A stretch of 64,000 nucleotides of DNA from Crateriforma spongiae (GTDB taxonomy: Bacteria; Planctomycetota; Planctomycetia; Pirellulales; Pirellulaceae): the NCBI RefSeq assembly GCF_012290005.1, contig NZ_JAAXMS010000007.1, positions 167,991-231,990 of the forward strand, given 5' to 3'. Shown one piece after another: positions 54,801 through 62,860 of this stretch. The translations under genes were made by a program, and so were the position numbers. The notes under the pieces are model-generated. The model did not search any database, had not been told where the DNA came from, and saw only the letters and a list, made by a program, of their open reading frames with translations. Position 1 is the first letter of the stretch, and every line of letters starts with the position of its first letter.

Positions 54801-55649
54801 TCAGTGCTGGACGACCAAAGTGACTTCGCTGCGACGGTGATTGAACATCACATCGTTCATGAAGCTGGTCATCAACATCAAGCCGCGACACTGTTCGATT
54901 TCAAAAGATTCGGGGGTGCCAGGTGCGGGGGTCGTTCGTGTGATGGCCCCTTTGCCTTCATGGGCCACCGAAATCCGCGTGTCGGAATTCGCGATGCTGA
55001 CTTTGACACGCACCGCCAAGTCACAGTCGGCCGCGTCGGCGTGTTGAGGATCCAGGATCTGTGATTCGCGGATCTGCAGGTTACCGTACTGAATCGCGTT
55101 GAAGATTGCGCTGGCCATTGCTGTTGCCGTTCGGTAACGCAAGTTGGGGTTTCCGCACTTGGCCGCCGCCATTGTCGTCACCAAGTAATTGGCAACGACC
55201 GGAATCGAACCGATGTCGTTGGTCAGCTTGAAATAGAATTCGGGTTTGCGTAGTTGTCCCGCCAGACCTGATGCCTGAGCCTCGGCGACGCGGTAGCCCA
55301 AAACTTGTCGGACGACCTTGGTCAACAATTGTTGCAACGAATCCTTGGGGACAAAGTCGGTCGCACCAATGGCCAACGCGTCAACCGCAAGCGATTCGCT
55401 GCCACGCGCGGTGACCACGACGATGGGGATTTCCGGATCGCTGTTGGTCAGGTGTTGAACCAGCTGGCACCCGTCCAGAACCGGCATGTTTAGATCCGTC
55501 ACAATGGCGTCGCAACGGTTGTCGTTCAGATAGTCCAGCGCTTGCTGGCCGTCTTCGACGCAATCGACATCGTGCTGGTCAGATTCCAGGATCGACCGTA
55601 ACACTTCCATGTGCGTCAGGCTGTCCTCGGCTACTAAGATTTTGGCCAT
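54801..55649 (-). CDS. Receiver domain fused to a histidine kinase-like (RsbW-type) ATPase domain
   Basis: A 282-aa protein with an N-terminal receiver (Asp8/9 region AEDS, phosphoacceptor in VTDLNMP near 53, Lys in VPKDS) and a C-terminal HATPase_c_2-type domain. NAIQYGN matches the N-box, RISVAHEGKG is near the glycine box, and FEIEQCRGLMLMTSFMNDV is the end of the fold. This links a phosphorelay to a partner-switching (anti-sigma or anti-sigma-antagonist kinase) output, as in general stress control. Which anti-sigma antagonist is the partner is not visible. It has no adjacent histidine kinase and is a stand-alone gene. Confidence 0.82.
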   Translation of the reverse strand: MAKILVAEDSLTHMEVLRSILESDQHDVDCVEDGQQALDYLNDNRCDAIVTDLNMPVLDGCQLVQHLTNSDPEIPIVVVTARGSESLAVDALAIGATDFVPKDSLQQLLTKVVRQVLGYRVAEAQASGLAGQLRKPEFYFKLTNDIGSIPVVANYLVTTMAAAKCGNPNLRYRTATAMASAIFNAIQYGNLQIRESQILDPQHADAADCDLAVRVKVSIANSDTRISVAHEGKGAITRTTPAPGTPESFEIEQCRGLMLMTSFMNDVMFNHRRSEVTLVVQH

Positions 55650-55973
55650 GACAGGTTTCCTGACATCATGATGGGCATGCTATTGACGTCGCCTCATTCA
55701 ACGTCGAACCGAAAGAACGTCCATTGTATCCCGTTTGGGGGCGGACGTGGACAGGATGCGGGCCGTGCGCGATGCAAGGAGGCTGTCGGCTGCACTGCTC
55801 ACACACTGACGGGATTTCATTCCCCCCATGGCTGCGGATGGTCCGTCGATCGAACGTTCAGCGGCTGGTTGGCGTCGGTGTTGTTTTGCAAGATTTGTGT
55901 TGTCTAGGGCCGCGTTTCGTGGTCCACCGCGTCCGCCACGCGGTCCCGTTCTTCGTGACACCGCCGGGATGTT
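55650..55973. other. Divergent intergenic region before the GNAT gene
   Basis: A 324-bp region with no coding frame I trust and no clear repeats. A/T-rich patches occur near 55690 and 55880-55905. Promoters of the receiver-ATPase gene and of the GNAT gene are expected here. Confidence 0.4.
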
Positions 55974-56480
55974 ATGAGCAAGATTGAACTTGTCGCCGTC
56001 GACTATCAGAATTCCCAACATGCCAACGACCTGGTTTCGATGTTGGATCACTATGCCAGCGACGTCAGCGGCGGCGGAGAGCCTTTGTCGGCGGAGGTTC
56101 GCCAAAGCTTGGCGGCGCGGTTGGCCACCCGAAGCGATGCCGACAGCGTGTTGGCGTACGTCGACAATCGCCCGGCCGGACTGCTGAATTGTTTCGAAGG
56201 GTTTTCCACCTTCGCGGCGCGTCCGCTGTTGAACATCCACGACGTGATCGTCCATCAAGACTTTCGACGCCGTGGGATCGCCCGACGACTGTTGAATGCG
56301 GCCCGCGACATTGCGATTCGTCGCGGGTGTTGCAAGATGACGCTGGAGGTGTTGTCGGAAAACCGGGGCGCGGTGGCCGCTTATAAACAGTTCGGGTTCG
56401 AACGCTATCAACTGGACCCGACATTTGGGCCCGCAGTCTTTATGGAAATGAAGCTGGACGGTGCCGCGTCGCTTGCCTGA
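55974..56480 (+). CDS. GNAT family N-acetyltransferase
   Basis: A 168-aa acetyltransferase with the acetyl-CoA-binding motif HQDFRRRGIARRLL (about residues 91-104) and the following MTLEVLSENRGAVAAYKQFGF (motif B). The N-terminal 60 residues hold the beginning of the fold. The acetyl acceptor is not evident; related proteins acetylate small amines or protein N-termini. It may be monocistronic. It points toward the convergent cupin gene, with 78 bp between the stops. Confidence 0.9.
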   Translation: MSKIELVAVDYQNSQHANDLVSMLDHYASDVSGGGEPLSAEVRQSLAARLATRSDADSVLAYVDNRPAGLLNCFEGFSTFAARPLLNIHDVIVHQDFRRRGIARRLLNAARDIAIRRGCCKMTLEVLSENRGAVAAYKQFGFERYQLDPTFGPAVFMEMKLDGAASLA

Positions 56481-56558
56481 TTCGCAGCAAGGTGCGGGGC
56501 ATTGGGAATACCGAAACACGGGCCACGCCCCAGATCCGTGCCACGCCGCAGATATTCG

Positions 56559-56894
56559 TCAGTCCAAGACAAAGTCCAGGGTTTTGGAAAACTGGGTCAG
56601 CACCACACAACCGTGCTGGGAATAGTGGGGGCCGTGTTTCGTTCCCGCCTGAGCAAAGAAAACGGTCCCCGGGCGATAGTGTTGACCATTTTCGATGAAA
56701 TCGCCTTCCAGCACGTAGACCAATTCGTCGGCGATGTCATGGTGGTGAGCCGGAATTTCAGCGCCCGCGTCCATCCGGGTCAGGACGGTCAGCCCCCCCG
56801 TATTCGGATTCGTGTTCAGGACCTTATTGGTGACGCCGGCAAAGTCGGACTCCTTCCAGGAAAAGTCGTCGGGATGACAAATCGAATCGTACAT
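56559..56894 (-). CDS. Small cupin-domain protein
   Basis: A 111-aa single-domain cupin. Motif 1 is AEIPAHHHDIADELVYVLEG with His50-52 and Glu57 as probable metal ligands, and motif 2 is RPGTVFFAQAGTKHG with a His at 87. The start at 56894 is chosen because the longer frame to 57632 has no cupin-like sequence and overlaps a plus-strand gene. Possible roles include ChrR-like sensing or a small-molecule isomerase. Function is not assignable from sequence. Confidence 0.87.
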   Translation of the reverse strand: MYDSICHPDDFSWKESDFAGVTNKVLNTNPNTGGLTVLTRMDAGAEIPAHHHDIADELVYVLEGDFIENGQHYRPGTVFFAQAGTKHGPHYSQHGCVVLTQFSKTLDFVLD

Positions 56895-57095
56895 CGAACG
56901 TTCCGTGGTCCAGTGGTGCTTGTCCGAAAGGGGAAGGGGCGGGATGTTCCCTGCGGTGTGATGTCCAATCCTACCCCAGGACATCCGTTTCGACAGGCAC
57001 CCGTCGCACATCAGTGACCTGTCCGCGACAATGGCGGTTGTCCATGCTGACCCTGGTGCCAGTGTGTGCCAGAGACGTGTGGCGATTGTCACGGT

Positions 57096-57115
57096 GATCA
57101 CCAGTGTTGGTGATC
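57096..57115. repeat. Perfect 8-bp inverted repeat upstream of a secreted proline-rich protein gene
   Basis: GATCACCA (57096-57103) and TGGTGATC (57108-57115) are exact reverse complements with a GTGT loop. It sits 40 bp before the start of the 57156 gene and 200 bp upstream of the cupin gene. It could be an operator or a hairpin; no T-tract follows directly, although CTTTTTTC occurs at about 57133-57140. Confidence 0.5.
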
Positions 57116-57155
57116 CCTTGGGCAAAGAGAGCCTTTTTTCGAAGGGAGACGAGTG

Positions 57156-58037
57156 ATGGGATGTACCTGTTGCCCAGCAGTGCTGTTGCGACGCGTGACG
57201 CCTTGGGCCGCGACCGTCCTGGTCGTGTGGTTCGGCCTGTTCGCGTCTTGCACGGGGATGGCTTTGGCAGTTCCGCCGGAGTTTGCGCCCCAGACGACGG
57301 ACGACCCCCCGCAAAATCCTCAGATCCGAGTGCCCGCCGATTTGCCGCCCGCCCCGACGCTTCGCACCCCCGATGCCGATGACGCGGTGATGGACAAGAT
57401 CAAAGAAGCGCTGCAGGGAAACGGAACCCCGGGTTCGGACGACCCGTCGATCCTGGGCGGCATTTTGGAGCACCTGCGTAGCAACAAAAGCGTGCTGCAT
57501 GGATCGACGTTGGACCCTTCGCTGGTTCCGCACGCATTGCCTCCGTCGGCACCGCCCCGACCGGCGGGCAATATGGCGGCGGGCAATATGGCCGCAAAGT
57601 TGGCCGAACAGTTGTTGCGGACCGCACGTCAATTAGAGAAGTGGAATCGAACCGTGGGTGATGCCGATCCGGCGACGATTCGCATGGTGGATGATTTGCG
57701 GCGACAAGCCGGCGTCGTGCTGGGATCCCGGCCGATGGCCCATGGGCACCACCTGACACGGCCGGGTGATGGCGATCCGAATTGGACGTCCCCCGCCCGC
57801 AATCCAGAACACCGTCCCACCGACCCGCGCCGTCATCCGGTGCGTCCGACCGAACATCAGCAGCCCGGACCGAGTGTTCGTCCGGCGTTGCCCCCGCCCG
57901 CGCCGATACCGCCAAGACCGATGGGTAATCCACCGAAGCATGACGAAATGCCCTTGGACGCCCCCAGCCTTTCGGTGCCCGATGCATTGGGCCCGCCGCC
58001 CGATGAAGTGCCGTCGCTGAAGGTTTTGCCTCGTTGA
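57156..58037 (+). CDS. Secreted proline-rich protein of unknown function
   Basis: A 293-aa product with a signal peptide (TPWAATVLVVWFGLFASCTG, cleavage near residue 38). The remainder is Pro/Asp-rich and disordered, with one short helical tract near residues 147-190 that includes AAKLAEQLLRTARQLEKW. A 15-bp tandem DNA repeat in 57560-57600 gives GNMAAGNMAA. A strong ribosome binding site, AAGGGAG (57142-57148), lies 7 nt before ATG 57156 and decides this start over the GTG at 57153. I do not recognise the family. It lies before an octahaem cytochrome gene on the same strand (180 bp gap). Confidence 0.8.
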   Translation: MGCTCCPAVLLRRVTPWAATVLVVWFGLFASCTGMALAVPPEFAPQTTDDPPQNPQIRVPADLPPAPTLRTPDADDAVMDKIKEALQGNGTPGSDDPSILGGILEHLRSNKSVLHGSTLDPSLVPHALPPSAPPRPAGNMAAGNMAAKLAEQLLRTARQLEKWNRTVGDADPATIRMVDDLRRQAGVVLGSRPMAHGHHLTRPGDGDPNWTSPARNPEHRPTDPRRHPVRPTEHQQPGPSVRPALPPPAPIPPRPMGNPPKHDEMPLDAPSLSVPDALGPPPDEVPSLKVLPR

Positions 58038-58217
58038 TTTCGTTGACTTGAACCACAATGGAATCTCCGGCCGTCCGGCACGACGACGTGTCGAACCGGA
58101 CGAACAGGATCTGCCCGATGCAATGGTCGCGATGGCGACACATTTCCCCGCCCCGATTTGACGACTGACAGTCCCTTGACGCTCCGACCCGACGATTCTT
58201 CATCCCCTTCCCTTCGC

Positions 58218-60536
58218 ATGCGACGCGGTCGTGCGCGTTGGCCGCTATTGATCGTTGTCGCCGCACTGGTGGTCGTGACCGCCGCGGTTGCCGCCGATTA
58301 TTGGTCGGCCAAGCCGGCCGAGTACCAGGCAACGTTCGTGGGCCGCGAAGCCTGCGTGGACTGTCACCAGGAAGAAGCCAAGCTGTATCAGGATTCTCAT
58401 CACGATTTGGCCATGGATCTGGCGACCGATGAAACCGTCCTTGCGGACTTTGGCGACGTCACGTTCACGCAATACGGAGTCACCAGCCGGTTTTATCGCG
58501 ATGGCGACAAATTCATGGTGAACACCGAAGGCGAAACCGGGGAAATGGAGGACTTCGAAGTCAAGTACGTCTTCGGTTACACGCCGCTGCAAAACTACAT
58601 GGTCGAATTCGATCGGCCCGATGACATGCCCGAAGACCAGGTCGCGCGAGTGCAAGTCTTGCGACTGACCTGGGACACCGAAAAAGGCGAATGGTTTTAC
58701 CTGTCACCGCCGGACGTCTTTGAAAAGATGGAACCCGATGATCCGTTGCACTGGACCGGCATCGGGCAGCGTTGGCAAATCATGTGCGCCGAATGTCATT
58801 CGACCAACCTGCAAGAAAACTACGACCTGAAGACCAACCAGTACCACACGACGTTTTCAGAGATCGATGTCAGTTGTGAATCCTGTCACGGTCCGGGCAG
58901 TCTGCACGTGGAATTGGCCAACAGCCGGTCCTTGTTTTGGGATCGCAACCATGGATATGGCCTGGCCAAACTGAAAGGCGATAATCCGCGTCCGCAGATT
59001 GAAACGTGCGCACCCTGCCACAGTCGGCGGGCCTTGTTGGATGAAACCTTTCAACCCGGTGATCCCTATCACGATCATTTCCAGTTGGAAACGCTGACCG
59101 AAGCCACGTATCACGCCGACGGCCAAATCAAAGACGAAGTGTACGTCTATGGATCCTTTATCCAAAGCAAGATGTACCACGAAAAAATTCGTTGTACCGA
59201 TTGCCATGATCCGCATTCGTTGCAGCTGAAGTTCCCCGGCAACCAAGTCTGTACCAACTGTCACCAACACGCCGCCGGCAAGTATGACGTCCCGTCGCAC
59301 CATCATCACGAACCAGGCACCGAAGGCGCGATGTGTGTGAATTGCCACATGCCTGATGCAACCTACATGGCGGTTGACCCACGACGTGACCACAGCATGC
59401 GGGTGCCACGCCCGGATCTGTCATTGGCGATCGGTACACCCAATGCCTGCAGCGATTGTCACGTAATGGATCAGCTGGAAGACGTCCGAAAACAGATCAG
59501 CGAAAAGGATCGGAAAACGATCGAAAAGATGTACCCGTTGGAGGAATACGCCAATTGGTTGTTGGCCGCGCAGGCGGGGATCGAACCCGTGGCCGACGCG
59601 GTTCGCAAGACCGACCAATGGTGCGAAGACGCCTGTGAAAAGTGGTACGGCGAAGACCGGCAAACGCCCAAACACTGGGGCGAAGACATTGCCGCGTTTC
59701 GTCGTGGTGACCCCGACGGTGTGAAGCGATTGATCAAGGTCGCCAAGACTCGCGGTGGCTATCCGTATCCGCCCATTGCACGGGCCACGGCGCTCCGCGA
59801 ACTGACCCTGCGTCCGGTGGGTGACAGCGAACTGCGCAAAATCGTCGATGCTGCCAAGGAGATTTTGGCCGACACCACCGACGAACCCATTGTCCGCGCC
59901 GCGGCCGCCTCGGTCATGCAAGTCGCACCGCCCACGGTGGCGCGGAAGTCGTTGGTGACCGCGCTGCAAGACACTTCACCGCTGGTGCGAGACGAAGCCA
60001 CGCGGACACTGGCTCAATCGGATGCCTATGGCACGCTGACATCGTCCGAGCGAACCCAAGTCGATTTGGCGCTGAAGAACGTCAAGCAGACACTGATGAT
60101 CGGTGGTGATCGCGGGGGGGCCCACATGACATGGGGCATCTTGAACGAACGGACCGGAAAACTGGAGGAAGCCGCCAAGGCATACCAGAACGCGCTGCGG
60201 ATCCAACCGGCGATGACCGGCCCGCGAACGAACCTCGCGTCCTTGTTGGAACGGATGGCGTCCCAGCAACCCGGCCCGACCGCCGCACAGTACCAGCAAT
60301 ACGCGGCGAAGCTGCGCGACGAAGAGTTGCCGTTGTTGATCCGCGACGCCAATCTGGCACCAGAGAACGCCGATGTTCAGCATCGATGTGGACTGGCGCT
60401 GTACTTGGCAGGTCGCTACGACGAAGCGCTGCAGCGACTGGAATTGGCCGCAAGACTTGCTCCCGAGGTCGACCAGTATCAGATGGTGGTCGAATTGATG
60501 AAGCAAAAGATGGCGGAAGAAGAAGCGTCGAAGTAG
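58218..60536 (+). CDS. Octahaem c-type cytochrome with HEAT/TPR C-terminal region
   Basis: A 772-aa protein with eight CxxCH motifs in its first 450 residues (CVDCH, CAECH, CESCH, CAPCH, CTDCH, CTNCH, CVNCH, CSDCH), so it is predicted to bind eight haems. Distal His residues (SHHHHEPG) support bis-His ligation for some. The start MRRGRARWPLLIVVAALVVV (signal anchor) at ATG 58218 is preferred; TTG 58158 is an alternative. The C-terminal half has HEAT-like repeats (ATALRELTLRPVGDSEL, IVRAAAASVMQV) and TPRs (AAKAYQNALRIQPAM, GLALYLAGRYDEALQ). Probably periplasmic electron transfer or a multihaem reductase; the substrate is unknown. Confidence 0.92.
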   Translation: MRRGRARWPLLIVVAALVVVTAAVAADYWSAKPAEYQATFVGREACVDCHQEEAKLYQDSHHDLAMDLATDETVLADFGDVTFTQYGVTSRFYRDGDKFMVNTEGETGEMEDFEVKYVFGYTPLQNYMVEFDRPDDMPEDQVARVQVLRLTWDTEKGEWFYLSPPDVFEKMEPDDPLHWTGIGQRWQIMCAECHSTNLQENYDLKTNQYHTTFSEIDVSCESCHGPGSLHVELANSRSLFWDRNHGYGLAKLKGDNPRPQIETCAPCHSRRALLDETFQPGDPYHDHFQLETLTEATYHADGQIKDEVYVYGSFIQSKMYHEKIRCTDCHDPHSLQLKFPGNQVCTNCHQHAAGKYDVPSHHHHEPGTEGAMCVNCHMPDATYMAVDPRRDHSMRVPRPDLSLAIGTPNACSDCHVMDQLEDVRKQISEKDRKTIEKMYPLEEYANWLLAAQAGIEPVADAVRKTDQWCEDACEKWYGEDRQTPKHWGEDIAAFRRGDPDGVKRLIKVAKTRGGYPYPPIARATALRELTLRPVGDSELRKIVDAAKEILADTTDEPIVRAAAASVMQVAPPTVARKSLVTALQDTSPLVRDEATRTLAQSDAYGTLTSSERTQVDLALKNVKQTLMIGGDRGGAHMTWGILNERTGKLEEAAKAYQNALRIQPAMTGPRTNLASLLERMASQQPGPTAAQYQQYAAKLRDEELPLLIRDANLAPENADVQHRCGLALYLAGRYDEALQRLELAARLAPEVDQYQMVVELMKQKMAEEEASK

Positions 60537-60586
60537 TCCGCGTCGGTTCGCGGACCTCTTCAACGGCTTTGCCCGATCAGTGTTGC

Positions 60587-61438
60587 TTAGTCCATCAGAC
60601 GCATCAGTTGCGCGCCAATGGTGATCAAGTCGCCAGCGGGCGATCGCGTCACTCGCCGCGAATGCTCCGGTGCATGTATGTGTCGCGTTCCATAGGGTGC
60701 GGCCACGCTGCTGCGATACAAGCTGGACCGGTAATTGAAATCACGCGTGTCAAATCGGTCGCAAGATTGCGGCAAACCCGACGGAGTTCGGCGTGGCGCG
60801 CTGTCCAGCGGGCTGTAAGCACGATAGTCGTCGACGGTGATCCCACGAGGCGTCGTGGGAAAGATCGGTGGTACCGCCAATGTTCGTGGTGTTGTGATCG
60901 GTGCCACACTGATCGGCGGCGGAACCGGAATCGTTTGCGGAACGTTGGGCGTGATCGGTACCGACGACGACCGATATCCGCCATACGCGTATCCGGGATC
61001 CAGCGTCTGTGGCAGGCGTGTCACCGCGCCTCCGTAGGCACCGCCCAGTTCCAGATGTGTCGATAGGATGGTGAAAGCGCGGCGGACATCGGTCCAGCAA
61101 GCGGTCAAACGAGGATCGGCGTATCCGCTGGAGAACAGAGTCGCTTCGATCCGATCCTGCAGCCCCACCACATCGTAATATCGGTCCAACAATCGGTCCG
61201 TATTGCGAGGGTCGCGGGCGGCGGTACGAAGCAGGTTGGCGGCCGAATTCAAACGATCGATCGCTCGTTCGGTGTACGAATCCAGATATCGGGCGCGATC
61301 GCTGTGCGTTTCAAATTCGCGGACCGCGTCGCGGTAATAGTCGGCGGCTCGGTAAAGCGGCGTGTCGTGATTGGCCGATGCGACCGTTGCCGGAGCGATC
61401 GAGAATGCCAACAGGGTCAGGGTCCAAATACGGGTCAT
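60587..61438 (-). CDS. Secreted protein of unknown function with Pro-rich C-terminus
   Basis: A 283-aa protein with a Sec signal (MTRIWTLTLLAFSIAPATVAS, cleavage near residue 22). A helical domain spans about residues 25-130 (ADYYRDAVREFETHSDRARY, RAIDRLNSAANLLRTAARD), followed by a Pro/Thr/Tyr-rich C-terminal part without recognised motifs. The helical half could bind peptides or the envelope. The start at 61438 is preferred over 61576, which adds a non-signal extension. It is convergent with the octahaem cytochrome gene (50 bp between stops) and shares a divergent promoter region with lpxD. Confidence 0.7.
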   Translation of the reverse strand: MTRIWTLTLLAFSIAPATVASANHDTPLYRAADYYRDAVREFETHSDRARYLDSYTERAIDRLNSAANLLRTAARDPRNTDRLLDRYYDVVGLQDRIEATLFSSGYADPRLTACWTDVRRAFTILSTHLELGGAYGGAVTRLPQTLDPGYAYGGYRSSSVPITPNVPQTIPVPPPISVAPITTPRTLAVPPIFPTTPRGITVDDYRAYSPLDSAPRRTPSGLPQSCDRFDTRDFNYRSSLYRSSVAAPYGTRHIHAPEHSRRVTRSPAGDLITIGAQLMRLMD

Positions 61439-61502
61439 GGTCAAAAGCGTCCCTTGCGTGCGTGGGAGAGCCCGGGGGGCGGTGGAAAAGTGCGTTCGGC
61501 CG

Positions 61503-61526
61503 TCACGACCGATTTCAAGGGTCGTG
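61503..61526. repeat. Perfect 8-bp inverted repeat with 8-nt loop
   Basis: TCACGACC (61503-61510) pairs exactly with GGTCGTGA (61519-61526) across GATTTCAA. It lies about 65 bp upstream of the divergent secreted-protein gene (start 61438) and may be an operator or a 5' hairpin of that transcript. Confidence 0.5.
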
Positions 61527-61572
61527 AAACGCATCGCGGATGCCAGAATTTCCAGCGACGCCCATCGCATTG

Positions 61573-61603
61573 CCATAAGTCGTTTCTTTGCTGCGACTTA
61601 TGG
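61573..61603. repeat. Inverted repeat/hairpin, 10-bp arms with 11-nt loop
   Basis: CCATAAGTCG (61573-61582) pairs perfectly with CGACTTATGG (61594-61603) across an 11-nt loop. It lies in the divergent promoter region of lpxD. The same stem and loop lengths and a similar arm (7 of 10 positions, with changes compensated in the other arm) occur at 25465-25495. It is followed by TCGTTTG on the plus strand, so a weak terminator is also possible. Confidence 0.6.
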
Positions 61604-61801
61604 TCGTTTGAGTGAGGCCCATGCGGGAAAACGCGTGTCGTCAAATTGATAATGGCCAGCCGTGGATGCGGTCTCAGTTTGTCGTCAATGTGATGTCGAT
61701 AAGTGGGGCATCGTTTCACGACAATCGTCTTGTCTTGGTACCAGCGGATCGGCTAAACCGGTGGACGACACGCAACCGTCGAGCTTTCCGAAAGGATTCG
61801 G

Positions 61802-62857
61802 ATGACCATTTCAATCTCGGACTTGGCCGCCATGGTGGGTGGCAAGTTGATCGGAGACCCTTCCCGGATGATCACCGGGGCCAACCCGCCGGCCGAATGC
61901 CAGACGGGGCAAATCACTCTGTTGGACGAAGCCAAACGGGCCGGGGAATTCGACCCGGGCTGTGCCGCCGCGGTCGTCACGCCGGTTGCCCTGGCCGACG
62001 GTATGGAAGCGGAGTGTGTTCAGATCGTCGTGGAGGATCCCCACGAAGCGTTCGGCAGGATCGTCGCCCATTTTCGTCCTCCACTGCCCGCGACCGTCCC
62101 GCAAGCCGGAATCGATCCCGACGCGCAGGTCGATCCGACCGCAGAAATTCATCCAACGGCAACCGTGGCGGCCGGTGCCTTCATCGGGGCCCGCGTCCGG
62201 ATCATGCCGGGTGTGGTGGTCGGCCAGTGCTGCACGATTGACGAAGACTGCGTGTTGCACGCCGGCGTCGTGCTTTATTCGTACACCCGCTTGGAACCAC
62301 GCGTCGTCCTTCATGCCGGCAGCGTCCTGGGGGCGCACGGCTTCGGATATCGCCAAGAAAACGGACGTCACGTCCCGACCGCTCAGCTGGGATACGTGCA
62401 CATCGAACGTGACGTGGAACTGGGGGCTTGCGTCACCGTTGACCGCGGCACCTATGGTGCGACGCGGATTTGCGAAGGCACCAAAGTCGACAACCAAGTG
62501 ATGATCGGACACAACTGTCGGATCGGTCGCCACAATTTGATTTGCAGCCAAGTCGGCATTGCCGGCAGCTGTCACACCGGTGACTACGTCGTCTTGGCTG
62601 GCCAAGTCGGATTGAAAGATCACATCAAGCTGGGGGATCAGACGATCGTCGGCGCCCAGGCCGGCGTGATGGAAGACAGCCAGGGTCACGAAGTTCTGCT
62701 GGGGTCACCGGCGACCGGCCAGCGGGAACAAATGCAGATCATGGCGACCGAACGGAAGTTGCCCGAGATGCGACGTGAACTGAAATCGCTTCGCAAGGAA
62801 CTGCAGTCGCTGCGTCAGATCGTCGGCGACGACGTACCCGTTCGAAAGGCGGCGTGA
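61802..62857 (+). CDS. lpxD: UDP-3-O-(3-hydroxyacyl)glucosamine N-acyltransferase
   Basis: A 351-aa acyltransferase that adds the second acyl chain in lipid A biosynthesis (acyl-ACP donor). The N-terminal uridine-binding domain (MTISISDLAAMVGGKL) is followed by left-handed beta-helix hexapeptide repeats (about 100-300), including HPTATVAAGAFIGARVRI. Catalytic-type His residues lie in LGAHGFGYR and MIGHNCRIG, and the C-terminal tail is helical (LPEMRRELKSLRKELQSL). A ribosome binding site, AAAGGA, lies 5 nt upstream. The gene is followed closely (3 bp) by lpxI, giving two sequential steps of the pathway in one operon. Confidence 0.96.
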   Translation: MTISISDLAAMVGGKLIGDPSRMITGANPPAECQTGQITLLDEAKRAGEFDPGCAAAVVTPVALADGMEAECVQIVVEDPHEAFGRIVAHFRPPLPATVPQAGIDPDAQVDPTAEIHPTATVAAGAFIGARVRIMPGVVVGQCCTIDEDCVLHAGVVLYSYTRLEPRVVLHAGSVLGAHGFGYRQENGRHVPTAQLGYVHIERDVELGACVTVDRGTYGATRICEGTKVDNQVMIGHNCRIGRHNLICSQVGIAGSCHTGDYVVLAGQVGLKDHIKLGDQTIVGAQAGVMEDSQGHEVLLGSPATGQREQMQIMATERKLPEMRRELKSLRKELQSLRQIVGDDVPVRKAA

Positions 62858-62860
62858 ACC

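Larger units (their letters stand above)
61439..61801. other. Divergent promoter region (secreted protein / lpxD) with two hairpins
   Basis: A 363-bp region that must serve both genes. It carries two inverted repeats, listed separately at 61503-61526 and 61573-61603. AAAGGA at 61791-61796 is a ribosome binding site 5 nt before the lpxD ATG. No coding frame was seen. Confidence 0.5.

Noticed and set aside
56511-56552. Possible tandem direct repeat GCCACGCC-CAGAT between GNAT and cupin genes
   Set aside because: Two imperfect copies in a 78-bp gap are too short to call a repeat element.
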